A stretch of DNA of 64,000 nucleotides from assembly GCF_904848585.1 (NCBI RefSeq), contig NZ_CAJHCR010000007.1, positions 62,001 through 126,000 on the forward strand. The letters are read 5' to 3'. A model generated the notes under the pieces. The model made no database searches and had not been told where the DNA came from. It saw nothing but the letters and a program-made list of their open reading frames with translations. Shown here one piece after another: positions 45,052-53,558 of the stretch. The translations under genes and the position numbers were made by a program. Origin of the DNA: Paraburkholderia kirstenboschensis (GTDB lineage Bacteria; Pseudomonadota; Gammaproteobacteria; Burkholderiales; Burkholderiaceae). Each line of letters begins with the position of its first letter. Positions within the stretch are counted from its first letter, which is position 1.

Positions 45052-45336
45052 GGCGCAAACGGCGAGAGTCAGGGCGTCGATTGTGCCGTAAAAATAGGGC
45101 GCTGCGCGTATCGCGTGCGGTTCGCAGCATACAGTTCCATGTTTTGCCTGGAGCTTCCGGTGCATGCGCTGCGCGCGGTTTGCGGCACGATTTCGCGCGG
45201 TTCGGGGTTAACACTCACTATTTGCCGACACCGTCGAAAGCTCCCAGAAGGTTTCCGATTTCTATAATCGCCGTCATTCACTCAAAAAGCGCCGCATGGT
45301 CCATAGGGCGGCGGCCAAACCTCAGGAGACTGCCTC

Positions 45337-46356
45337 ATGCGTACCTTGCGCCAGATTGCCGTTGTGTCCGGTGTTGCGTTTGCCCTTGCCGCAGCTTCGG
45401 CCGCCGCTCATGCGGAGAAACTCACGATCATGGTCGGCGGCGCCACCAAGATCATTTACCTGCCGGCCAAGCTGACTGAACAACTCGGCTACTTCAAGGA
45501 AGAAGGCCTCGACGTCGAAATTCTCTCGCAGCCGGCGGGTGTGGATGCCGAGAACGAACTGCTCGCAGGCGCGGTGCAAGGCGTAGTGGGCTTCTACGAT
45601 CACACTATCGATCTGCAGAGCAAAGGCAAGGAAGTGCAGGCGCTGGTGATCTTCGGCCAGGTGCCGGGCGAAGTCGAAATGGTCTCCACGAAAGCGGCAG
45701 ACAGCTTCAAGAGCATGGCTGATGCAAAAGGCAAGACGCTCGGCGTGACCGGCCTCGGCTCCTCGACAAGCTTCCTCACGCAATACCTGGCGCAACGTGC
45801 GGGTGTGCCGTCCACGCAATACACGCTGTTGCCAGTAGGTGCCGACAATAGCTTTATCGCGGCCATCAAACAAAGCCGCATCGACGCCGGCATGACGACC
45901 GAGCCGACGGTCTCGCAACTTCTGAAGACCGGCGACGCGAAAGTACTGGTCGACATGCGCACGCTCGAAGGCACGCGCGCAGCGCTCGGCGGCACTTATC
46001 CGGCTTCGAGCTTCTACGTGCAACGCGCGTGGGCCGAGTCGCACAAGAGCGACGCAGCGAAGCTCTCGCACGCTTTCGCAAAGACGCTGAATTTCATCGC
46101 CACGCATAGCGCTGAAGAGATCGCGGCCAAGATGCCGAAAGACTACTACGGCAATAACAAGGACCTTTACGTCGGCGCATTGAAGGCGTCGCTGCCCATG
46201 TTCACGAAGGACGGCAAGATGCCCGCCGACGGTCCGGAAACCGTGTTGAAAGTGCTCTCCGCTTTCAATCCCTCGGTGAAGGGCAAGCACATCGACCTCG
46301 CCAAGACCTACACGAACGACTTCGTGGCAACGCCGGTCAAGACCGCGGCGAAGTAA
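45337..46356 (+). CDS. ABC transporter substrate-binding protein, SsuA/NMT1 family
   Basis: A 339-residue periplasmic binding protein with signal peptide MRTLRQIAVVSGVAFALAAASAAAHA. The mature domain reads KLTIMVGGATKIIYLPAKLTEQLGYFKEEGLDVEILSQPAGVDAENELLAGAVQGVVGFYDHTIDLQSKGKEVQAL, typical of nitrate/sulfonate/pyrimidine-precursor binding proteins. First gene of a three-gene importer operon (ATPase 37 bp downstream, permease 16 bp further). The ligand cannot be read from sequence; sulfonate, taurine or an aromatic precursor are options. Confidence 0.9.
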   Translation: MRTLRQIAVVSGVAFALAAASAAAHAEKLTIMVGGATKIIYLPAKLTEQLGYFKEEGLDVEILSQPAGVDAENELLAGAVQGVVGFYDHTIDLQSKGKEVQALVIFGQVPGEVEMVSTKAADSFKSMADAKGKTLGVTGLGSSTSFLTQYLAQRAGVPSTQYTLLPVGADNSFIAAIKQSRIDAGMTTEPTVSQLLKTGDAKVLVDMRTLEGTRAALGGTYPASSFYVQRAWAESHKSDAAKLSHAFAKTLNFIATHSAEEIAAKMPKDYYGNNKDLYVGALKASLPMFTKDGKMPADGPETVLKVLSAFNPSVKGKHIDLAKTYTNDFVATPVKTAAK

Positions 46357-46393
46357 CGTCATCCACATCAAGCAAACTGCGAGGCACCAGCCG

Positions 46394-47188
46394 ATGAACC
46401 AACCTATGTCACGCGAGACGCCTGCAATCGAAATGCGCAACGTGTCCTGCCGTTTCATTTCTCCGGACGGCAAGGCAACAATCGCGTTGCGCGACTTCAG
46501 CATGTCGGTGGCGCGCGGCCAGTTCGTCGCGATTGTCGGGCCTACGGGCTGCGGCAAATCCACCACGCTCAGCATGATTACGGGGTTGCTCAAGCCCACT
46601 ACCGGCGAAGTGCGTGTAATGGGCGCACCGGTTGACGGTATCGATCCGCGCATCGGCTTCGTGTTTCAGGCAGACGCGGTGTTTCCGTGGCGCTCCGTCA
46701 TCGACAACGTCGCAGCCGGCCCGCTGTATCGCGGCCGCTCGAAATCCGCCGCCTACGAAGAAGCGAACGAGTGGTTGCGCCGTGTGGGCCTCGACAAGTT
46801 CGGCAAGCACTATCCGCATCAGCTGTCCGGCGGCATGCGCAAACGCGTGGCGCTCGCGCAAACTTTCATCAACCGGCCGGAAATCCTGTTGATGGACGAA
46901 CCGTTCTCCGCGCTCGACATGCAAACGCGCACGTTGATGCAGGACGAGTTGCTGCAGTTGTGGGGCGGCGCCGGGTCGGTCGTGTTTGTCACGCACGATC
47001 TCGAGGAAGCGATTGCACTCGCCGACCGCGTGTTCGTGCTGACCGCGCGCCCCGCCACGCTGAAGAAGGTCTACGAGATCGATCTGCCGCGTCCGCGCGT
47101 CACGTCGGAAGTTCGCTACGACCCGCGTTTCATTGAAATCTCGCGCGACATCTGGCACGACCTGCGCGAAGAAGTGCAGATCGGTTAA
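46394..47188 (+). CDS. ABC transporter ATP-binding protein, nitrate/sulfonate type
   Basis: A 264-residue import ATPase. Walker A GPTGCGKST lies near residue 50, Q-loop VFQADAVFPWRSVIDNV, signature LSGGMRKRVALAQ, Walker B ILLMDEPFSALD and H-loop VFVTHDLEEAI are all intact. Sits between the binding protein and the permease of the same operon; start ATG gives MNQPMSRETPAIEMRNVSCRF. Confidence 0.93.
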   Translation: MNQPMSRETPAIEMRNVSCRFISPDGKATIALRDFSMSVARGQFVAIVGPTGCGKSTTLSMITGLLKPTTGEVRVMGAPVDGIDPRIGFVFQADAVFPWRSVIDNVAAGPLYRGRSKSAAYEEANEWLRRVGLDKFGKHYPHQLSGGMRKRVALAQTFINRPEILLMDEPFSALDMQTRTLMQDELLQLWGGAGSVVFVTHDLEEAIALADRVFVLTARPATLKKVYEIDLPRPRVTSEVRYDPRFIEISRDIWHDLREEVQIG

Positions 47189-47204
47189 TCAAGGAAAGCG
47201 AAAC

Positions 47205-48068
47205 ATGTCTACTACCCCTCAACAGATGATGCCCTCGGGCATCGACGCCGCGTCGCTCGCGCAGGTCGAACGGGTCGCGCAAAAACGTATCCGGCAGCGT
47301 CAGGCGCTGGTGATTGCGCTGCGTATCGCCGTGCTGGTGATCGTGCTCGGCGGCTGGGAACTGTCCGCGCGCCTGAAGTGGATCGACCCGTTCTTCTTTT
47401 CGATGCCGACCGCGATCTTCGATCAGATCGTCGACTGGTTCGTGAACGGCACGTCTCAAGGCCCGCTTCTCACGCAGGTGTGGGTCACGCTCGAAGAGAC
47501 GGGGCTCGGCTTCATTATCGGTTCCGTCGCCGGTGTGTTTTGCGGCATTCTGCTCGGCCGCAACAAGCTGCTGTCGGACGTGTTCAGCCTCTACATCAAG
47601 ATCGCCAACTCGATTCCGCGTGTGGTGCTCGGCTCCGTGTTCGTGATTGCGCTGGGGCTCGGCATGGCTTCGAAGGTTGCACTCGCCGTGGTGATGGTGT
47701 TCTTCGTCGTGTTCGCCAATGCGTTTCAGGGCGTGCGTGAAGCGGATCGCTACATGATCGCGAATGCGCAGATTCTCGGAGCGTCGCGCCGTCAGGTGAC
47801 CACGTCGGTTGTGATTCCCTCGGCATTGAGCTGGATTCTTGCAAGCTTGCATGTGAGCTTCGGCTTTGCGCTCGTCGGCGCAGTGGTCGGCGAATTTCTC
47901 GGCTCGAAACAAGGTATCGGCCTGCTGATTTCCACCGCGCAAGGTGCGTTCAACGCAAGCGGCGTGTTTGCCGCGATGATCGTGTTGGCCGTGGTCGCGT
48001 TGGCAGCGGACTACTTGTTGACCGCAGTCGAGCAGCGCTTGTTGAAATGGCGGCCGGCAGCCGTCTAG
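47205..48068 (+). CDS. ABC transporter permease, nitrate/sulfonate type
   Basis: A 287-residue permease. Start 47205 (MSTTPQQMMPSGID) follows AAGGAAAG; the frame extends further upstream into the ATPase gene but that part is not used. About six membrane helices, with the coupling-loop motif READRYMIANAQILGASRRQVTTSVVIPSALSWILASL. Last gene of the operon, followed 42 bp later by a strong terminator. Confidence 0.93.
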   Translation: MSTTPQQMMPSGIDAASLAQVERVAQKRIRQRQALVIALRIAVLVIVLGGWELSARLKWIDPFFFSMPTAIFDQIVDWFVNGTSQGPLLTQVWVTLEETGLGFIIGSVAGVFCGILLGRNKLLSDVFSLYIKIANSIPRVVLGSVFVIALGLGMASKVALAVVMVFFVVFANAFQGVREADRYMIANAQILGASRRQVTTSVVIPSALSWILASLHVSFGFALVGAVVGEFLGSKQGIGLLISTAQGAFNASGVFAAMIVLAVVALAADYLLTAVEQRLLKWRPAAV

Positions 48069-48110
48069 ACCTAAACCACCTTGCCGTGTGAAAGCGCGGC
48101 GGTAAAAACA

Positions 48111-48143
48111 ATGCCGTTCGGTGAGTGACCGAACGGCATTTTT
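48111..48143 (+). terminator. Rho-independent terminator of the ABC operon
   Basis: A perfect 12-bp stem ATGCCGTTCGGT / ACCGAACGGCAT with a 5-nt loop (GAGTG), followed by TTTT. It stands 42 bp after the permease stop codon. Confidence 0.9.
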
Positions 48144-48219
48144 GCATTCTGATGTCCCTGCTTTTGCGGGCGATTCGCTCGTGTGCACCACCATCTGACT
48201 TCGCGCACGCTGTTGGCCG

Positions 48220-48336
48220 TCAGCACACTTTGACGCGTGGGTAGTTGGCCGACGCACGACACTCTTCTTCGCAGATCACTTTGCCATCGGCCTGGCGGCC
48301 TTCGCAGATGCCGTTCGCAGATCCGTTCACGCGCAT
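48220..48336 (-). CDS. Possible small cysteine-rich protein (38 aa)
   Basis: The minus-strand frame ending at 48220 reads MRVNGSANGICEGRQADGKVICEEECRASANYPRVKVC, with four cysteines spaced as in small metal-binding or disulfide peptides; in-frame Cys residues continue upstream (LLCIECAM). No convincing ribosome site precedes the ATG at 48336; a TTG start further upstream is conceivable. It lies in the otherwise empty gap 48144-48408, so it is not a shadow of another gene. Doubtful. Confidence 0.25.
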   Translation of the reverse strand: MRVNGSANGICEGRQADGKVICEEECRASANYPRVKVC

Positions 48337-48408
48337 GGCACATTCGATGCATAACAGCGGCCACCGCAAGTCGCGCGTTTCCCAACATCGAACGAGCCGA
48401 GGTGAGTC

Positions 48409-49878
48409 ATGTCGAGTGTGCAAACGCAACGCCGGTCGATGCATTTGCGAAGCCGTCCTTTGCATGGAAGCGGCGCACGTCGGCGTAATGGTCACCACTT
48501 CTCCGGTGTGATTGGGCTCGGTCTGCGAACTGCGGGCTTTATCGGTCGCGGTCCGAAAGAACTGTGGCCGTATGTCTTGCCGTGGGTCTTCGCGTTCCTC
48601 GCCATCGCGTTTTTCTGTCTTGTCCTACGTGGCGTGCTCACGCGGCAACTGCTGGTGCCGCCGGTCGAAGCGCCGCAATCGTTAGTGACACGCGGTTATA
48701 CGTCCAATTTCCTCGCTGAGCGGATCATGTCCGCAATGAGGCAGATCGGGCAGGACGCCGAGTCGATTCCGCACGATACGATGGCCGATAACGACGCGCA
48801 GCCCGACATCCAGATTCCCGGTCAGGATATGTCTTATGCGTCCACGGTCCGTTTTATCAAATGCATCGTCAAACGCAAGGACGTAGTGGTTCACGTCGGC
48901 ATCGCCAGGCTCGACGACGGCGCGGACTCATACGTCGCGCACGTGCAGATAGAAGGCGGCCCTTTCGACTCCCGCGAGAGCACGGTGCGGTTCGAAGGAA
49001 GCGATCTGACGACGTTCGTGCATGACATTGCGGTCAAAGCCATGCGCCTTGCCGAGCCGAACATACTCGCCAGCCATCTGTTTTCCGAAGTGCAGAGAAC
49101 GAAGTGCTCACTCGCGCACTGCAATTACGGCGACATTGTCTCGATCTATGACGAAGTCCTGGCCATGCCCGCTTCCGAACAAAGCGAATGGGCGCTTGCC
49201 GGCAAGGCATGGTTGCTCGCCAGTCAAGGGCTCGCGAAAGAAGCCGAGCAGCAGACGCGCGAAGCATTGACTATCTATAAGGACTCGGCGATTTTGCGCG
49301 CGAGCCTCGGCATCGCACTCGAGCAGCAGCATCGCCTGGACGATGCACTTGACGCACTGCGAGCCGCAGCAAAGAGTAAGGCGACCACAGCAGAAAACCT
49401 GCGTCTTCTCGGCGACGTGTCATTGCATTCAGGCCGTTACGTGGAAGCACTGGATGCATTCAGGCAGGCGTATCGGATGAAACCCGACTCGGTCGACAAT
49501 CTCCACGATTGGGGCGAAGCGCTCATCGCGATCGGCAAATACGACGAAGCCATAGAGAAGCTATCGCGCGCCGTCTCCCTACGTCCCGACCTCGCGCCCT
49601 CTTACGCGGAATGGGGCAGGGCACTAAACAAGAAGGGCGATCTGCACGGCGCAGCGAGCAAGTTCACGCAAGCGTTCCGGCTCGACCCGGGCGCATTGTC
49701 AGCGAGAGAGATCCGCATCGCGCAATTCGGCGCGGCGTTCCAGGATCGCAACAACGCTGGCCAGGCAAAACACGATGCACGCGTGCGACCAGCTTCAAAT
49801 CAACCGGCAGATTACCGCCTGGAAGCTTCGCAACCAGCGAGCCGCAACGTTGGCCCGAACGCAATGCCAATTGCTTGA
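48409..49878 (+). CDS. Membrane-anchored tetratricopeptide-repeat protein
   Basis: A 489-residue protein. The start follows GAGGTGA. Residues 1-50 are basic, one membrane helix is at about 54-74 (YVLPWVFAFLAIAFFCLVLRG), and a soluble region of unknown fold extends to about 250. From about 255 to 435 there are at least five TPR-like helix pairs (EWALAGKAWLLASQGLAKEAEQQTREAL; ILRASLGIALEQQHRLDDALDALRAA; NLHDWGEALIAIGKYDEAIEKLSRAVSLRPDLAPSYAEWGRALNKKGDLHGAASKF). Orientation puts the TPRs in the periplasm if the basic N-terminus stays inside. It is 48 bp upstream of the endolysin gene; a scaffold role there is only a suggestion. Confidence 0.85.
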   Translation: MSSVQTQRRSMHLRSRPLHGSGARRRNGHHFSGVIGLGLRTAGFIGRGPKELWPYVLPWVFAFLAIAFFCLVLRGVLTRQLLVPPVEAPQSLVTRGYTSNFLAERIMSAMRQIGQDAESIPHDTMADNDAQPDIQIPGQDMSYASTVRFIKCIVKRKDVVVHVGIARLDDGADSYVAHVQIEGGPFDSRESTVRFEGSDLTTFVHDIAVKAMRLAEPNILASHLFSEVQRTKCSLAHCNYGDIVSIYDEVLAMPASEQSEWALAGKAWLLASQGLAKEAEQQTREALTIYKDSAILRASLGIALEQQHRLDDALDALRAAAKSKATTAENLRLLGDVSLHSGRYVEALDAFRQAYRMKPDSVDNLHDWGEALIAIGKYDEAIEKLSRAVSLRPDLAPSYAEWGRALNKKGDLHGAASKFTQAFRLDPGALSAREIRIAQFGAAFQDRNNAGQAKHDARVRPASNQPADYRLEASQPASRNVGPNAMPIA

Positions 49879-49926
49879 CCGAAGCACGACCTGTTCGTCA
49901 CCACACTCAATGCGAGGAGACCATCG

Positions 49927-50409
49927 ATGGAGAACTTCGAGGATGCATTCAAGGCGCTGATCGGAAGTGAAGGCGGTTATTCCTTCAATCCTGCCGATCC
50001 TGGGGGCGAGACGATGTGGGGCGTCACAGCCCACGTAGCGCGCAGCCAGGGATATAACGGCGCGATGAAGGACTTGCCGCTCGATACCGCCAGGCAGATC
50101 GCCAAACAAAAGTACTGGAACCCGCTGCATCTCGACGAACTCGATCCGCGTGTGGCCTTCCAGATTTTCGACGCAAACTATAACGGCGGACTTGTCGTGC
50201 TGTGGATGCAGAAAGCGTCCGGCGCGATAGAAGACGGCAAATTCGGGCCGGACACATTAGAGGCAGTGAAGAACACGGACCCCATGAAATTTGTGATGCG
50301 ATTCGCAGCTTATCGCCTGCGGTATCTGAGGAATCTTCACGCGTGGTCGAGTTTTAGCCGAGGCTGGACGGAACGGATGGCCTCCAATCTTCTTCTGGGA
50401 GCAGCATGA
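49927..50409 (+). CDS. Glycoside hydrolase 108 family peptidoglycan hydrolase (phage-type endolysin)
   Basis: A 160-residue muramidase. The N-terminal catalytic domain has the GH108 signature GSEGGYSFNPADPGGETMWGVT, with catalytic Glu15, then AKQKYWNPLHLDELDPRVAFQIFDANYNGG. The C-terminal part matches the family's peptidoglycan-binding region (GKFGPDTLEAVKN). There is no signal peptide, so it needs a holin or similar pore to reach the wall. Start follows GAGGAG. It overlaps the holin gene by 4 bp (ATGA). No other phage genes are nearby. Confidence 0.92.
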   Translation: MENFEDAFKALIGSEGGYSFNPADPGGETMWGVTAHVARSQGYNGAMKDLPLDTARQIAKQKYWNPLHLDELDPRVAFQIFDANYNGGLVVLWMQKASGAIEDGKFGPDTLEAVKNTDPMKFVMRFAAYRLRYLRNLHAWSSFSRGWTERMASNLLLGAA

Positions 50410-51104
50410 TGGACTGGTCGAAAGTAGCGACGAATATCGGCAGCACCGCCCCGCTTCTTGCCGGGCTCATCGGCGGGCCTGTCGGTATCGGCGTATCGGC
50501 CGCCGCCGCGATTATTTCTCACTCGCTCGGCACGCCCAGCAATCCCGCTGAGGTTGAGCGGGCATTGAGCGATCCGGGCGCGCTGGAGAAGATCAAGCAG
50601 GCGGAAGGCGCCAACGCGCTGCAGTTACAGCAACTAGTGGTGACCGCCGCACAGGCGCGGCTTGCTCACGAGACGGACATGGCGCGTATCGAAACCAGCG
50701 ACCGCGCCAGCGCACGCGCAATGTCGCTAGCCAACGGCGATTGGGTCCCTAAGGTACTCGCGATGGCGGTCACCGCCGGCTTCTTCGGCATCCTGCTGCT
50801 GATGGCTTTCCAGCCTTTGCCTGGAGTCAACAAGGATCTTGTCAACGTGATCGTCGGGGCATTAGGCACGGCCTGGATCAGCATCATCGGCTACTACTTC
50901 GGCACGTCGGTTGGATCGATGAGAAAGACTGAACTGCTCGCGAAACCGAGCGTACCAATCACACCAGACAGCGCAGTGACTTTGCGAGAACCCGCAACGC
51001 CCCCAGTTGCAGCGGCGCATATGGCCGCTGCCACGCCGCACGCGGAAGTGTTCCACCCGTTGGCGCCCGGTGGGCAAGGGCCGATTTTCTCTGGCGTCTC
51101 ATAG
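50406..51104 (+). CDS. Three-helix phage-type holin (GTA_holin_3TM family)
   Basis: A 232-residue membrane protein. Three hydrophobic segments are visible at about residues 13-38, 114-135 (VPKVLAMAVTAGFFGILLLMAF) and 144-167 (LVNVIVGALGTAWISIIGYYFG), with a coiled helical stretch 55-108 between the first two. This arrangement and its coupling to a GH108 endolysin are characteristic of 3TM holins of gene transfer agents and prophages. Residues 170-232 form a Pro/Ala-rich tail that is long for the family. It would open the inner membrane for the endolysin. Confidence 0.85.
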   Translation: MMDWSKVATNIGSTAPLLAGLIGGPVGIGVSAAAAIISHSLGTPSNPAEVERALSDPGALEKIKQAEGANALQLQQLVVTAAQARLAHETDMARIETSDRASARAMSLANGDWVPKVLAMAVTAGFFGILLLMAFQPLPGVNKDLVNVIVGALGTAWISIIGYYFGTSVGSMRKTELLAKPSVPITPDSAVTLREPATPPVAAAHMAAATPHAEVFHPLAPGGQGPIFSGVS

Positions 51105-51110
51105 CGATAC

Positions 51111-51138
51111 AGGGCTTTCGTCGCAGGGCTTTCGTCGC
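51111..51138. repeat. Two tandem 14-bp repeats with a degenerate third copy
   Basis: AGGGCTTTCGTCGC occurs at 51111-51124 and 51125-51138, followed by AGCGCTTTTTGCGC (51139-51152), which can form a small hairpin. It lies between the holin stop and the phosphoesterase start. Confidence 0.7.
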
Positions 51139-51214
51139 AGCGCTTTTTGCGCTACGTTTGCAACACTGAGACTTCTCACGTTCAGTCTTGCATAGGACTG
51201 GTGGAGCGATGCAC

Positions 51215-52735
51215 ATGGGCGACGTCCAACTCGGCAACGCGGCACAACAACAAGCGCATGCGCAGAACGACCCGATTCGCCACGTGGTTCTTCTGCTCAT
51301 GGAAAACCATTCTTTCGACCAGATGCTGGGCTGCCTCGACGAAGTGCATGAGGATCTGGACGGCGTACGCAACGCTGCGTCAAAAACAAACGACGACGGC
51401 AAAGGCCACACCTTCTTCCCTCGCCCCACGCGCGCACGGCAAATGAAGCTCGATCCGGATCATGGGCATTCGGCCGTGCTCAGTCAGATCGACTCGAACA
51501 ACAGCGGATTCGTGCGCTCCTTCGTTAAGGACTATCCAACGAGCAGTCTTGCCGCGCGGCAGGACATCATGGGCTACTACCCGCGTGGCTTTCTGCCGGC
51601 GCTGCACACGCTCGGAGAGCAGTTCACCGTATGCGACAGATGGTTTTCATCGCTGCCCGGCCCAACGTGGCCCAACCGCTACTTCGCGCTTTCCGGCACT
51701 TCGAAGGGGCAGGTGGGCATGCCTTCCGGCCTCGACGCGCTCAATCCCAGGTGGTACACGGAGCAGGATCAAGACACGATATTTGACCGCCTGAACGACG
51801 CTAAAAAAACCTGGACCGTCTATTTCTACGACTTCCCCGCGTCATTGCTATTCAAGAATCAGCGCAAAGCCGAGAACCTCGCGAACTACCGCTATTTCGA
51901 CAATTTCTTTCCCGATGCGGCAGGGCCGGCCGATGCGTTTCCGGAGTTCGTGCTAATAGAGCCCAAGTACTTCGGCGAGGCACAGAACGACGATCATCCG
52001 CCGCATAACGTCATGAAGGCGGAAAAGCTGATCGCGGACACCTACAACGCATTGCGTTCGAATCAGCCGTTGTGGGAAAGTACATTGTTAGTCATCCTTT
52101 ACGACGAGCACGGTGGCTTCTACGACCACGTGCCGCCGCCGTCAGACTCGGTCGCGCCCGACGAATACACGCGCATGTTCGACTTCACGCGGCTAGGCGT
52201 ACGCGTGCCCGCCCTCCTCGTGTCTCCGTGGTGCGACGGTGGTGTGTGCCACGCGCAATTCGACCATTGCAGCGTGCTGAGATATCTCTGCGACAAGTGG
52301 GGCCTGCCTCCGCTCGGCAAACGCACGGAAGCCTCGGCAAGCGTCGGGCTGGCGATCCGCACCATCGGCACGCCCCGCGCCGACACGCCTCAGTTCATTC
52401 GGGTGAGTAATCAATCGCTCATTCCGGAGCACGTGGAACTGGAAAAGAAGGCGTCGAACAGCAATCAGCGTGGGCTCCACCATTTCGCGGACTTTCTACA
52501 TATCGAGCTCGACCGATTGGAGACATATGCAGTGGTATCAGCGGCAAATCTTGCGCGCGCGGACAACGGCTGGGTACGCGTGAAAAGCGTGCTGGGTTCG
52601 GCGTTGATCGGCTTGGGGCAGTGGCTTAGCAAAGACTTCTATCAGGTCCGTGATCTGCGGGATGAGCGCACCAACCACGCATTCACGCGGCTGTCGCAGC
52701 GCGCCAACGAAGCCGTGCACACCCGCAGCGAATGA
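51215..52735 (+). CDS. Phosphoesterase / phospholipase C family protein without signal peptide
   Basis: A 506-residue enzyme of the phosphoesterase family (PF04185; phospholipase C and acid phosphatase AcpA). Start 51215 is spaced 8 bp from GGTGGAG; ATG 51209 is too close to it. Motifs: VVLLLMENHSFDQMLG (metal ligands and catalytic Ser/Thr region), GPTWPNRYFALSGTSKG, ILYDEHGGFYDHVPPP and RVPALLVSPWC. Unlike most family members there is no Sec or Tat signal sequence: residues 1-20 are hydrophilic. It follows the holin gene by 110 bp on the same strand, so release through the lysis module is conceivable. Substrate could be phospholipid or phosphomonoester. Confidence 0.86.
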   Translation: MGDVQLGNAAQQQAHAQNDPIRHVVLLLMENHSFDQMLGCLDEVHEDLDGVRNAASKTNDDGKGHTFFPRPTRARQMKLDPDHGHSAVLSQIDSNNSGFVRSFVKDYPTSSLAARQDIMGYYPRGFLPALHTLGEQFTVCDRWFSSLPGPTWPNRYFALSGTSKGQVGMPSGLDALNPRWYTEQDQDTIFDRLNDAKKTWTVYFYDFPASLLFKNQRKAENLANYRYFDNFFPDAAGPADAFPEFVLIEPKYFGEAQNDDHPPHNVMKAEKLIADTYNALRSNQPLWESTLLVILYDEHGGFYDHVPPPSDSVAPDEYTRMFDFTRLGVRVPALLVSPWCDGGVCHAQFDHCSVLRYLCDKWGLPPLGKRTEASASVGLAIRTIGTPRADTPQFIRVSNQSLIPEHVELEKKASNSNQRGLHHFADFLHIELDRLETYAVVSAANLARADNGWVRVKSVLGSALIGLGQWLSKDFYQVRDLRDERTNHAFTRLSQRANEAVHTRSE

Positions 52736-52935
52736 CAGCAGCTACACGCCGGGTTCCCGGGGCGTCAGAAGGATAAAACGGCCCGGCTCGCCGCCGTCCG
52801 TTTATCTCAATTTCAGCAACGAAGTTTACCGAAAAGCACCATTACTCTCTCCAGTTTGCAAACCTACAATGTAATCACTGGCTGCGAACAACAAGGTTCG
52901 TAGCGCGATAAAGACAGAACTGGAGGTAGTTCATC

Positions 52936-53253
52936 ATGAAATCACTTATTCAAGCCGTTGTTATCGCCACTGTGCTGGCCGCTCCTGTCGCTTCGTTTGC
53001 GCAGTCCAACCAGCCCGTGACCCGCGCTCAGGTGCGCGCGGAACTGATTCAACTCGAAAAGGCCGGCTATGAGCCGACCCGCTCGGATCCTTATTACCCG
53101 GCCGACATTCAAGCCGCAGAAGCTCGCGTCGCCGCGCAGAACGGCACTGCGCAGCCGGCTGTGTCGAGCTATGGCGGTGTTGCAAACGGTTCTTCGGACT
53201 CCGGCCGCGCGGTGTCGGCTACGGGCGCCAAGTCGATTTACTTCGGCAACTAA
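52936..53253 (+). CDS. DUF4148 domain-containing exported protein
   Basis: A 105-residue periplasmic protein, abundant as a paralogous family in Burkholderiaceae. Signal peptide MKSLIQAVVIATVLAAPVASFA is followed by the family signature QSNQPVTRAQVRAELIQLEKAGYEPTRSDPYYPADIQAAEARVAAQNG. The C-terminal half is Gly/Ser-rich and probably unstructured. Start follows GGAGGTAG. Function unknown. Confidence 0.93.
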   Translation: MKSLIQAVVIATVLAAPVASFAQSNQPVTRAQVRAELIQLEKAGYEPTRSDPYYPADIQAAEARVAAQNGTAQPAVSSYGGVANGSSDSGRAVSATGAKSIYFGN

Positions 53254-53398
53254 GCCCGACAGCCAGACCCGGCAACCGGGTAGGTGAACTCGCAGAGAAT
53301 CACGCGATACGTCGACCCCGAGGCGCGGCGGAGGTCGTTGCAGTCCACCGCCCGCCATGCCGCAAAGCGCCAGCTGTTTGAGCCGTTGCAAAAGAATA

Positions 53399-53503
53399 GG
53401 CCCGCGACCGGTTGTTCCGATCACGGGCCAGTTTGTTATCCGTTACCTCCGTCATCGGCTACCGATGACTTCGCCTGGACTCGTCGGTCCAGGCGCTTTT
53501 TTT
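53399..53503 (+). ncRNA. Candidate small RNA with three hairpins and terminator
   Basis: Three consecutive hairpins are followed by a T-run: GGCCCG...CGGGCC (53399-53429, with further inner pairing and one mismatch), GTCATCGG-CTA-CCGATGAC (53451-53469, perfect 8-bp stem), and the terminator CGCCTGGAC / GTCCAGGCG with seven T (53472-53503). There is no reading frame with a ribosome site here, and the DUF4148 gene ended 145 bp earlier. It may be an independent sRNA or a structured 3' UTR. No promoter was identified. Confidence 0.4.
53472..53503 (+). terminator. Rho-independent terminator
   Basis: Perfect 9-bp stem CGCCTGGAC (53472-53480) / GTCCAGGCG (53487-53495), 6-nt loop TCGTCG, then C and seven T. 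It ends either the DUF4148 transcript or the candidate sRNA. Confidence 0.9.
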
Positions 53504-53558
53504 GCCCACGCGAACGGTTGCGTGTGCAACAGCTAATCCGCCAGCCGAATCGACCGAC

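Noticed and set aside
49927..51104. Prophage remnant
   Set aside because: Only endolysin and holin are phage-like; no integrase, tail, capsid, repressor or attachment repeat was found nearby, so a domesticated module is a better reading.
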